Assembly: GCF_007786445.1 (NCBI RefSeq)
Contig: NZ_VNJI01000005.1
Span: 161,115-225,114, forward strand
DNA: 64,000 bases
Direction of reading: 5' to 3'
Source: Paenibacillus cremeus
Lineage (GTDB): Bacteria; Bacillota; Bacilli; Paenibacillales; NBRC-103111
Part shown: positions 43,156 through 50,946 of the stretch, one piece after another
Layout of the letters: every line of letters begins with the position of its first letter
Position numbering within the stretch: position 1 is the first letter of the stretch
Notes under the pieces: model-generated
What the model was told of the DNA's origin: nothing
Database searches by the model: none
The model's input: the letters and a program-made list of their open reading frames with translations, nothing else
Translations under genes and position numbers: made by a program

Positions 43156-44202
43156 TTACAGTCCGTACAGCTCTCTTGCATTGTCCGAGAAAATGCGGTT
43201 ATAGAGCTCCTCTGGAAGCCGCGGGAATGCCCGGGTCGGCGAGTCGAAATCCCAGTGCGGATAGTCGCTGGCAAACATCAGGACATGCTTCGCATCCATC
43301 ATCTCCAGCACCTGCAGCAAATGCGCATCGTTATCCGGGCGCTCCAGCGGCTGTGAGGTCAGCCTGACATGATCGCGCAAATATTCACTCGGCCGCTTCG
43401 TCAGCCACGGCACCTCGTAGCGAAGCCCCTTATACTCTGCGTCCAAACGCCACATTAACGCCGGAAGCCAGGAAACCCCGCCCTCGACCATCACCACCTT
43501 GAAGCCGGGGAACCGTTCGAACACGCCCTCGGTAATAAAGCTGACCAAATGCGCTTGGAAGCTCAGCGACAAACAGGTGTGCCACTCGATGTAATGCGTC
43601 GGATAGCCCGGCGACGGCTGTGCGTTGATGCCCATACCGTCCGTGCCCGGATGAATCGCAAAAGGGAAATTGCCCCGCTCACAGGCTTCATAGATCGGAT
43701 AATACTGCCGCTGTCCGAACGGCGCGCGCGCGCCGGAATCCGTCATCACCTGCACAAAATGCGGGTGCCCGGCCCATCGGTCGATCTCTTTGGCGGCTGC
43801 CGCAGGATCCTGGTGCGCGATCGTGATCGAGCCTTTGAACACGCCGTCCTTGTTGTATTTGTCCAGCCAAGTATCGGCCAGCCAGTCGTTGTAAGCCGCC
43901 GCAATCGCCGTCGCGTAATCGGGGTCGGGGTGCATGTTGCAGAACGCCCTCGGCAGCAGAATCGCATGGTCGATGCCGTATTCATTAATTAACTGCTCCC
44001 GCAAAAACTCAGGGTCGGTTCCCGGCCCCCCGCCGCCCGGCGGCTTGGCATCCAAGCGGCTGCCATGCACCGGATTTTCGTAAAAGCCCCGTCCCATCGG
44101 CTTCAGCCGGTCCCGCCAGGGCTCCTTCATATAGCGCTTCAGCTCATCCATCGTTTTCGGATACACGTGTACGTCACAGTCGATAATCCCTCGTTTTCCC
44201 AC
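43156..44202 (-). CDS. Amidohydrolase-superfamily (ACMSD-like) hydrolase or decarboxylase
   Basis: A 348-residue TIM-barrel metal enzyme of the amidohydrolase-2 group, the family of ACMSD, gamma-resorcylate and 5-carboxyvanillate decarboxylases and LigJ-type hydratases. Metal ligands appear as D10-x-H12 in DCDVH, FAIHPGTDG and SDYPHWD near the C-terminus. Members act mostly on aromatic acids or their ring-cleavage products, an unexpected function in a sugar operon. The GTG start at 44202 has GGAGGT seven bases upstream. It is 45 bases after the LplC-type permease and 36 before the Rieske gene. Confidence 0.85.
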   Translation of the reverse strand: MGKRGIIDCDVHVYPKTMDELKRYMKEPWRDRLKPMGRGFYENPVHGSRLDAKPPGGGGPGTDPEFLREQLINEYGIDHAILLPRAFCNMHPDPDYATAIAAAYNDWLADTWLDKYNKDGVFKGSITIAHQDPAAAAKEIDRWAGHPHFVQVMTDSGARAPFGQRQYYPIYEACERGNFPFAIHPGTDGMGINAQPSPGYPTHYIEWHTCLSLSFQAHLVSFITEGVFERFPGFKVVMVEGGVSWLPALMWRLDAEYKGLRYEVPWLTKRPSEYLRDHVRLTSQPLERPDNDAHLLQVLEMMDAKHVLMFASDYPHWDFDSPTRAFPRLPEELYNRIFSDNARELYGL

Positions 44203-44247
44203 GGGGCACCTCCACGAAAGTAAATAGTACAGGGGGCTGGGCCAGCA

Positions 44248-45129
44248 CTAGCCTTTGATCGAGCCCAGCATAACCCCTTTGGCAAAATGCTTCTGCAAAA
44301 ACGGATACACGGCCAAAATCGGCGCCATCGCCAGCATGATCGAGGCCATGCGGATCGTCTCCTGAGGCACGATGCGGTCATCGCCGCCCGCGCCCGCTGT
44401 CCCGACCCCAGTGGAATCCGAATCGATAACCAGCGTTTTGACGAGCACCTGCAGCGTCCATTTTTTGGAGTCGGATAAATAAATGAGTGCGTTGAAGTAG
44501 GTGTTCCAATACTGCACGGCGAAAAATAGCGTAAAGGCTGCGATCGCCGGCATGGACAGCGGAATGATGATGCGCAGGAACACCCCGATGTCGGAACAGC
44601 CGTCAATATGAGCAGAATCCTCCAGCTCCGACGGGAGCGATTCTAGAAAGCTTTTGATGACTATGAGGCTCCAAGCGCTCGTTAAGCTCGGCCAAATCAG
44701 CGACCAGTGCGAGTTGAGCAGGCCCAGCGATTTGATCAGAATGTAGCTCGGCAGGATGCCCGCATTGAACACGAGAGTAAAGACAACGGCGCTGAGCATG
44801 ATCGAGCGGCCGGGCATCGTTTTTTTCGTTAAGGTGTAGGCAAAGGTGAAGGAGGTGACGATGCTGAGCACCGTACCGATGATGGTGATGAACACGGTGC
44901 TTTTCAGGGCGTTCAGGAAGCTGTTCGTCGATAAAATATATTTATAGGCGGCCAGCGACCATTGATCCGGAAACAGGTAAAATTTGAGCGGAATATACGC
45001 CTTCGGGTCCGTGAACGACACGCTGAAAACGTAAATGAACGGGAACACGCATGCCAGCGAGATCAGCAGCAGCAGCGAGTAATTGACGTAATCGAAAACG
45101 GTGAGCTTTTTGGAGGTGACTAAACTCAT
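44248..45129 (-). CDS. Carbohydrate ABC transporter permease, LplC type (second locus)
   Basis: A 293-residue membrane protein with six segments; FPFIYVFSVSFTDP near the start, an EAA loop around LEDSAHIDGCSDIGVFLRIIIP, and a C-terminal KHFAKGVMLGSIKG. It pairs with the LplB-type permease 16 bases upstream. ATG at 45129 follows AAGGGGG. The ATPase is not encoded here. Confidence 0.93.
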   Translation of the reverse strand: MSLVTSKKLTVFDYVNYSLLLLISLACVFPFIYVFSVSFTDPKAYIPLKFYLFPDQWSLAAYKYILSTNSFLNALKSTVFITIIGTVLSIVTSFTFAYTLTKKTMPGRSIMLSAVVFTLVFNAGILPSYILIKSLGLLNSHWSLIWPSLTSAWSLIVIKSFLESLPSELEDSAHIDGCSDIGVFLRIIIPLSMPAIAAFTLFFAVQYWNTYFNALIYLSDSKKWTLQVLVKTLVIDSDSTGVGTAGAGGDDRIVPQETIRMASIMLAMAPILAVYPFLQKHFAKGVMLGSIKG

Positions 45130-45145
45130 GCTCTTTCCCCCTTTC

Positions 45146-46105
45146 CTAGTAAATGCCGTCGTGGCCCAGTTTTTTGACGATATAGTTCGACGTAAGCACG
45201 AGCACCAGGCCGACTACGCCCTTGAACATGCCGACGGTGACCCCAACGCTCACTTGACCCTTGAGAATCCCGATCGTATACGCATACGTATCGAACACTT
45301 CCGCCACGGAGTTGACGAGCGGATTGGTCATCAGGAGCACCTGCTCGAAGCCGACGTCCGCCATATGGCCTAACCGGAGAATCAGCAAAATGATGATTGT
45401 CGGACGAATCGCCGGCAGCGTGATGTGCCAGATTTGCCGCCATCTGCTGGCTCCATCCACCACAGCCGCTTCATACCGCTGCGGGTCGACCCCGGCCATC
45501 GCCGCGAGGAAAATGATCGTACCCCAGCCGGCTTCCTTCCACATGTTTTGCGCGGTGAGCAGCCCCCAGAAATAGTTCGGGTTGGATAGAAACGCGATCC
45601 GCTCATGCCCCGCCCCGGCGATCAGCTTATTGATAATGCCAACGTCGGAGGAGAGGATGAAGAAGGTCATGCTCGCAACTACCACCCAGGATAAGAAGTG
45701 GGGCAAGTACACGATGGACTGGTTGACCCGTTTGAACGTTTCGTGCCTCACCTCGTTGAGCATCAGCGCAAGGAAAATCGGCAGCGGGAACATGAAAATC
45801 AGAGCGATAATATTAATGGCAAACGTGTTGCGGAGCATGACATAAAATTTGGTGTCAGAGAACAGCTCGGTGAAGTTTTTGAGCCCGATCCACTCGCTCC
45901 CCATGACGCCGACGTACGGGTTGTATTTCAGGAAGGCGATGATCAGCCCCCACATTGGAACGAATTTGAACAGGATGAAAAAGATGATGCCCGGCAGCGC
46001 AAGCAAATACATGTACTTATGCTGCAAAATACGCATCCAAAGCCGCGAGCCGGTTTTCGCTTTGCTGCTTGGTTGGATGAGCGCTGTGGTTTCCGTAGTC
46101 TCCAT
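45146..46105 (-). CDS. Carbohydrate ABC transporter permease, LplB type (second locus)
   Basis: A 319-residue membrane permease, first segment YMYLLALPGIIFFILFKFVP, EAA loop YEAAVVDGASRWRQIWHITLP. It forms the import channel with the next gene for ligands from one or both binding proteins of the locus. ATG at 46105 (METTETTAL) follows AGAGGAG; an in-frame extension into the upstream gene is rejected because it would overlap it by almost 200 bases and reads as non-transport sequence. Confidence 0.93.
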   Translation of the reverse strand: METTETTALIQPSSKAKTGSRLWMRILQHKYMYLLALPGIIFFILFKFVPMWGLIIAFLKYNPYVGVMGSEWIGLKNFTELFSDTKFYVMLRNTFAINIIALIFMFPLPIFLALMLNEVRHETFKRVNQSIVYLPHFLSWVVVASMTFFILSSDVGIINKLIAGAGHERIAFLSNPNYFWGLLTAQNMWKEAGWGTIIFLAAMAGVDPQRYEAAVVDGASRWRQIWHITLPAIRPTIIILLILRLGHMADVGFEQVLLMTNPLVNSVAEVFDTYAYTIGILKGQVSVGVTVGMFKGVVGLVLVLTSNYIVKKLGHDGIY

Positions 46106-46121
46106 GCTGGCCAGCTCCTCT

Positions 46122-47351
46122 CTATGTGAATTCGAATTCGTCGATATTCGTGTTCGGGTCTGTATTCGAGTGAAAATCGTAGGTATAGCAAATCCGGTAC
46201 AGGCGCATAATGTCCTCGGCGTCCGGGATTTTGGGGTGATTCGCCGGGCTTCCGCTGACAATGGCGTCCGCTGCCATTTTCTCCAGCACCGCCTCAAACC
46301 GCTGCTGGTCGATGCCCCACCGCTGCAGGTTCGGGATCTGCATCTGTACGCACCACCACTTGATTTGCCGGATGACGGTGTCCGCCCACGCTTCCTCGGA
46401 AAGCCCGGATGAAAGCAGGTCGGGCCGCATTGCTCGGCCGATCTCCGCCAGCCGGTTCACGGTTTCCGCTTGGCTGTATTCCAGCACCGCGGGCAGCAGC
46501 ATCGCATTGGAGATGCCGTGCGGGACGTGAAACAGCGCGCCGATCGGTCTGGACATGCCGTGCACCAAGGCCACGGAAGCGTTGGAGAAGGCGGCTCCCG
46601 CCAGCATGGCGCCGGTGATCATTTGCGCGCGGGCCTGCACGTCGGAGCCATCGCGATAAGCCGTGAGCAGATTCGCGGAGATGAGCTTCACCGCGCTGAG
46701 CGCCAGCGCGTCCGTGACCGGATGCGCCTTGCGCGACAGGTACGCCTCCACCGCGTGGGACAGCGCGTCGATCCCTGTCGCCGCCGTCACGTGCGGTGGG
46801 CAGGACAGCGTCAGCAGCGGATCGACCAGCGCGACGCGGGGCAGCAGCTCCGGCTGGGCGATCATCATCTTCTCGTCGGTCCGCGTATCGGTGATGACGG
46901 TCACCTTCGTGACCTCCGAGCCGGTTCCTGCGGTCGTCGGGATCGCAATGAGCGGTAGCGGGGCGTTGGCAAAGCGCTTCTTGCGGTAGTCGCCGATGAA
47001 GCCGTCGTTGCGGCTCATCACCGCGATCGCCTTCGCCGTATCGAGGCAGCTGCCGCCGCCGATCGCGATGATCAGATCGCAGGTGTGCTCCGCGCATTGG
47101 GCGAGGCCCTCGTCGACATAGCTGTGTGTCGGCTCCGATAGCACGCCTGCGTATACGCTGCTGTCGATCGACGCTGATTTTAGAAGCTGGACGCATCGGT
47201 CGGCAACTCCGCTTTGAAGCATCACCTGGTCGGTGACGATCAGCGCTTTGGAGCCGTAAGCTGCCGCCAGAGCGCCCAGCTCCAGCAGCGCATCGGGGCC
47301 GTAGACCACTTTTTCGGGCAGCAGTAGCTGATGAACTTGCATTGGGTTCAT
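46122..47351 (-). CDS. Iron-type alcohol dehydrogenase of the second glycan locus
   Basis: A 409-residue NAD(P)-linked dehydrogenase of group III. IGGGSCLDTAKA, PTTAGTGSEVTKVTVI and the full metal site DALSHAVEAY plus VHGMSRPIGALFHVPHG are present, unlike the variant at 23743-24948. The C-terminus ends in an unusual Asn/Asp/Phe-rich tail (TDPNTNIDEFEFT) encoded by a short imperfect TATTCG-type repeat. It may reduce or oxidise an aldehyde released in the pathway. ATG at 47351 has GGAGAGAGG upstream; 16-base gaps on both sides tie it to the enolase and permease genes. Confidence 0.92.
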   Translation of the reverse strand: MNPMQVHQLLLPEKVVYGPDALLELGALAAAYGSKALIVTDQVMLQSGVADRCVQLLKSASIDSSVYAGVLSEPTHSYVDEGLAQCAEHTCDLIIAIGGGSCLDTAKAIAVMSRNDGFIGDYRKKRFANAPLPLIAIPTTAGTGSEVTKVTVITDTRTDEKMMIAQPELLPRVALVDPLLTLSCPPHVTAATGIDALSHAVEAYLSRKAHPVTDALALSAVKLISANLLTAYRDGSDVQARAQMITGAMLAGAAFSNASVALVHGMSRPIGALFHVPHGISNAMLLPAVLEYSQAETVNRLAEIGRAMRPDLLSSGLSEEAWADTVIRQIKWWCVQMQIPNLQRWGIDQQRFEAVLEKMAADAIVSGSPANHPKIPDAEDIMRLYRICYTYDFHSNTDPNTNIDEFEFT

Positions 47352-47367
47352 GAATCCTCTCTCCTTA

Positions 47368-48456
47368 TTAAAGCTCCGAAATTCGGTACTCGGCCTTCTC
47401 CAGCCATTCCGGCCGGATCGTTACGCCCCAGCCCGGTTCGTCCGGGATGTCTACCTTACCGTCCCGAACCTTCAGCTGGGAGGTAAAGAGCTGCTCGGTC
47501 CAGGCATCCGATTCGACTGTGAATTCCATATAGCGCCCTGCGTTGGGGATGGCCGCTACCATATGCATGGTGAACACGGTCACCATCGAGAGATTGGCCG
47601 CATGCGGCGTGCAGGTCATGCCGACCGCCTCCGCCATGCGTGCCACCTCGAGCGCCCGGCTCAAGCCGCCGATATAGCAAATGTCCGGCTGGACGATATC
47701 GACAGCGTGCATCGAGATCATCCGCTGAAACTGAACCAGGTCGGTATCCTGCTCCCCGCCGGTTACATTCAAGGACAGCGCATCGGTCACTTGCTTGGTC
47801 CATTCCAGCTGCGGATACGGGCACGGCTCCTCGTAGTGGACTACGCCTTGCTGCTCCAGCATTCGGCCCACTTCAATCGCGCGGGCCGGCGTGAAGCCGC
47901 TGTTCGCGTCGACGTACAGCAGCGTATCGTCGCCTAGCGCCTGGCGTACCGCCGGCACAATGCTCTCCGTCCGCCCCGGATACACGTCCACATCATTGCC
48001 GAAGTTGCTTCCGATGCGGAACTTGAAGGCGCGGAAGCCGTGCTCGTCCTGCAGCCGCTTCAGCCGCTCGGCCTCCGCCTCCGGCCGGATATCCCGCCGC
48101 ATGCTGGAGCCGTACACCTCGACAGCTCTCCGCTGGCCGCCGAGCAGCTCGCAGACCGGCTTACCGAGCCGCTTGCCTTTCAAGTCCCAGAGGGCGGTGT
48201 CCAGCCCTCCGACCGCCCGGCATACGTAGGAGCCGGGGAATTTGTGCTCGGCGGTGACAATGGCCTCCGCCAGGCCGGCGATGTTATCCGCGTCCGCGCC
48301 CAGCGCGTGATGCGCCAGCTGCTGATGCAGCACCAGCGCGGAGATGTTGGCGTGGTACGGGGCCATCTGGCCGATCCCCTCGTAGCCATCGTCGGTTTTC
48401 ACTCGCACCACACAGATCTGGCGTGTGGTGAAGGTTTCGATGCTTTTGATTTTCAT
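47368..48456 (-). CDS. Enolase-superfamily sugar-acid dehydratase (mandelate racemase/MLE type)
   Basis: A 362-residue enzyme of the mandelate racemase/muconate lactonizing branch. The catalytic set can be placed: K145-x-R147 in FKFRIG, metal ligands D183, E209 and E235 (VDAN, EEP, GGEQ), D258 in QPDIC and H285 in TPHAA. Most such enzymes in sugar operons dehydrate a sugar acid (galactonate, gluconate, glucarate, altronate or similar) to a 2-keto-3-deoxy acid. Substrate not assignable. Start ATG at 48456; an ATG six codons earlier (MEAASR) is possible but has no ribosome site. It follows the GH42 gene by 106 bases. Confidence 0.88.
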   Translation of the reverse strand: MKIKSIETFTTRQICVVRVKTDDGYEGIGQMAPYHANISALVLHQQLAHHALGADADNIAGLAEAIVTAEHKFPGSYVCRAVGGLDTALWDLKGKRLGKPVCELLGGQRRAVEVYGSSMRRDIRPEAEAERLKRLQDEHGFRAFKFRIGSNFGNDVDVYPGRTESIVPAVRQALGDDTLLYVDANSGFTPARAIEVGRMLEQQGVVHYEEPCPYPQLEWTKQVTDALSLNVTGGEQDTDLVQFQRMISMHAVDIVQPDICYIGGLSRALEVARMAEAVGMTCTPHAANLSMVTVFTMHMVAAIPNAGRYMEFTVESDAWTEQLFTSQLKVRDGKVDIPDEPGWGVTIRPEWLEKAEYRISEL

Positions 48457-48562
48457 TCGCGAAGCCGCCTCCATTGGATTGATGCTTTTTTTGCGGTGGT
48501 CTGAATCAATCGGGCCCACCGCATGCTTCGTGCCGCTAACGAATCGTAATGCGCCTATGTGT

Positions 48563-50716
48563 CTACCCCAACCGCACAATGACCGCATCACGCCCGGGGA
48601 CCCTTACCTGCACCTGCGCCGCATTCCCATCGCCGCTAGCCTGCACCGCCTGCGCGTCGCCCCAATATACCCCGCCCGGCTGCCGCTCGCCCCACGCCGG
48701 GGACAGCGTCACCTCCGCCACGGCCTCTTCCCGGCCGTGATTGAGCACCCACAAAAACAAGCTGCCGCCGGGATGCTCGCTCAGCCGTACCGCCAAGCGG
48801 CTGCTGTCGCCGGCAGCGGATACGCATGCCTGCGGCTGGATGCCCGCCCAGCGGGCGACCTCCGCGAAGTACGCCCGATTCCCCGCGTCGTGCGTCCGAT
48901 AGTACGCTTCCGACGGGAAGGTGCCGACGAGCAGCGTTCGTCCCTTACCGTAAGTATGCTCCATCACCGCAGCACCCGAGCGACCATCTGCGTACTCGCC
49001 TTGCGCCTGCCCTCCATTGGCCCCTGCCGCATACGCCTGTACATACACCCCACCGCGAACGGTCAAGCCGTTATAGCAAAAGCGCACATCGCCTAGAATG
49101 TCCGGCATAAACTCAACGCTGCTCTCCTGCGCCCCAAACACCGCATCCAACCCGAGATTCGGCTGCTGAGCTCCGACCCTTCCCCGATCGCCGAAGTAGG
49201 CCGGGCAGCCCTCGCTGATCAGTACGCCGCCTCGCTCCACCCACTTCGCAATCGCCTCTGCATGCGACCGCAGCGTCATAATGGGATAAGGCCAGTACAG
49301 CACCCGATACCGGTTGATCTGGTCAATATGCACCCAATCCGCTTGGATATGGTTGTCGAAAAAGCCTTGATAAGCCCCCCACATCGAGTGGCTGTAAGCC
49401 TCGCCTCGCCCCTCGCGGTTCAGCAAATAATCGAACGACTGCGCCTCCGGGGTGACCAGGATGCCGATGTCCCCCTGCACCGGTGCCGCCTCGAGCAGCT
49501 CCTGCTGCTCCGGCGCGTTCGCCCATCGAGCCAGCGCGCTGGCCATCCTCGAGCGATCCGTCCGCGAGCCGTCCATCCCGTAGGCGCCGAACGCGCCGAA
49601 CAGCGGCCCGTCCAGCAGCGGTCGCCAGCGCGGGAACAGCAGCCCTCTCGCCCCTCCGGCGAAGGAGGTCAGCTGCCAGAGCCGGAGGTCCTCCGGCTCC
49701 GTCACACGCCCGTCCTCACGCGGACGGCCGAGCACCTGCGGCTGCAGCCACAGCGGGCCGCCCTGCGCCTCCGCGTGCCAGAACGGCTTGCCGCCGGAGG
49801 CCGCACGCGTCAAGTCGACCGCGTGCCACTGCTTCCAGGGCTCGCTGCCCTTGCGCGAGGCGACCCAGGTGAAGCCGTACACCTCGACCTTCGAGGCGGC
49901 CAGCCAATCGTCCGCTCCCATCGAAGCCATCACATTCATGCTGCCGGCAATCCCATGAGCGGTAATCAAGTTACCGGAGGAGTCTAGGCTCCGGATCAAA
50001 TCAATCCGCCACTGCATCTGCCGATAAAAATTGTCCTTCTTGAACTCCAGCCAATCCAGGCACTCCGGATACGGCTCGAGCTGCGCTGGAGGCTGCACCT
50101 GCTCCCAGCTGGAATAGCTGTATCGATTCCAGGCGACACCCAGCTCGCGCAAGCTGCCATACTTCTCTTGCAGCCACTCGCGGAACTTCCTCTTCGTATG
50201 GTCGCAATAGCAGACATGCGGCGAATAGTTGCACTCGTTCCACACATCGTACCCGGCCATCGCCGGATGGTCCTTGTACCGGAGCACCAGCTCCGTCAAA
50301 AACCGGCCAGCCAGCCGCTGAGCGTCAGGGCAGTCCAAGCACAGCACGCCCGACGATCCGTCGCCGAAGCCACCTGTGGCGCTGCTGACACCCATGCGGG
50401 AATTCAGCCTGGAGCCGTCCGCCCGCATGTAAACCGCTTCCGGATAGTCGTGCACGGCCCATTCCGGCACCGACGTGATCATCTCTGCGATGATCGTCTT
50501 CATCCCCTGCTGCGCTGCAAGATCCATTTGACGGTCGTAGTCCGACCAGTCGAACTCGCCAGGGGCCATTTCAATCGCTCCCCACATAAACCAGTGACGA
50601 AACAGGTTCATCCCGTCTTCCCGCGCCACCGCATAATCTCGTTCCCAGTCCTCCCGGGGAGGATTGGATTTGCGAAAATAGACCGCGCCATAGGGCAATT
50701 GCGGCAAATGTTTCAT
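48563..50716 (-). CDS. GH42 beta-galactosidase
   Basis: A 717-residue cytoplasmic enzyme. The barrel has DVWNECN with the acid/base E161 and PFWHAEAQGG with the probable nucleophile E316; the trimerisation domain follows (from about 400, ILVTPEAQSFDYLL). The zinc-type cysteines are partly kept (CYCDHTKRKF lacks the last Cys of CxCxxC). It should release beta-linked galactose, or arabinose in some members, from imported oligosaccharides. ATG at 50716 follows GGTGG; an in-frame upstream extension starting at 50797 is rejected as leader sequence. It is the first gene after a 230-base regulatory gap, so it probably begins the long transcript to 33.2 kb. Confidence 0.9.
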   Translation of the reverse strand: MKHLPQLPYGAVYFRKSNPPREDWERDYAVAREDGMNLFRHWFMWGAIEMAPGEFDWSDYDRQMDLAAQQGMKTIIAEMITSVPEWAVHDYPEAVYMRADGSRLNSRMGVSSATGGFGDGSSGVLCLDCPDAQRLAGRFLTELVLRYKDHPAMAGYDVWNECNYSPHVCYCDHTKRKFREWLQEKYGSLRELGVAWNRYSYSSWEQVQPPAQLEPYPECLDWLEFKKDNFYRQMQWRIDLIRSLDSSGNLITAHGIAGSMNVMASMGADDWLAASKVEVYGFTWVASRKGSEPWKQWHAVDLTRAASGGKPFWHAEAQGGPLWLQPQVLGRPREDGRVTEPEDLRLWQLTSFAGGARGLLFPRWRPLLDGPLFGAFGAYGMDGSRTDRSRMASALARWANAPEQQELLEAAPVQGDIGILVTPEAQSFDYLLNREGRGEAYSHSMWGAYQGFFDNHIQADWVHIDQINRYRVLYWPYPIMTLRSHAEAIAKWVERGGVLISEGCPAYFGDRGRVGAQQPNLGLDAVFGAQESSVEFMPDILGDVRFCYNGLTVRGGVYVQAYAAGANGGQAQGEYADGRSGAAVMEHTYGKGRTLLVGTFPSEAYYRTHDAGNRAYFAEVARWAGIQPQACVSAAGDSSRLAVRLSEHPGGSLFLWVLNHGREEAVAEVTLSPAWGERQPGGVYWGDAQAVQASGDGNAAQVQVRVPGRDAVIVRLG

Positions 50717-50800
50717 CCGTGCTTCCACCTTTCCGAGCTTAAGAAAAAGCGACTTGCCGCCAAAGGTTAATCGAACCTGCCCGGAAAGTCGCCACACGAA

Positions 50801-50826
50801 AGTTAGCGTTTACATTTTGAATTGTA
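50801..50826 (-). promoter_or_regulatory. cre-like site at the promoter of the GH42 operon
   Basis: Minus-strand TGTAAACGCTAACT (50801-50814) matches the CcpA cre consensus TGWAANCGNTNWCA at 13 of 14 positions. It lies just downstream of a -10-like TACAAT (50821-50826), where CcpA would block transcription start. No good -35 is seen, which fits activator dependence. Confidence 0.65.
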
Positions 50827-50909
50827 TGCCTTGCGCAGACGGCAGAAAAGAGACAATTCTTTTCCCCTGCTGCAGCGCCATTTCAGCGGCCTGACGGCTC
50901 TCTGCAAGC

Positions 50910-50943
50910 GGTCAATTTCCGTCCTGCAGGTCAAAATCCGTCC
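50910..50943 (-). promoter_or_regulatory. 15-bp direct repeat, candidate AraC operator
   Basis: In the operon's sense GGACGGATTTTGACC (50929-50943) and GGACGGAAATTGACC (50910-50924) differ at two positions and are 19 bases apart, about 90 bases upstream of the -10-like element. Direct repeats of about this period are typical AraC-family sites, and the AraC gene ends right beside it. Confidence 0.6.
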
Positions 50944-50946
50944 GTT

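Noticed and set aside
46106..46297. 64-residue N-terminal extension of the LplB-type permease
   Set aside because: It overlaps the end of the iron-type dehydrogenase gene, has no membrane or transport features, and a good start with a ribosome site exists at 46105.
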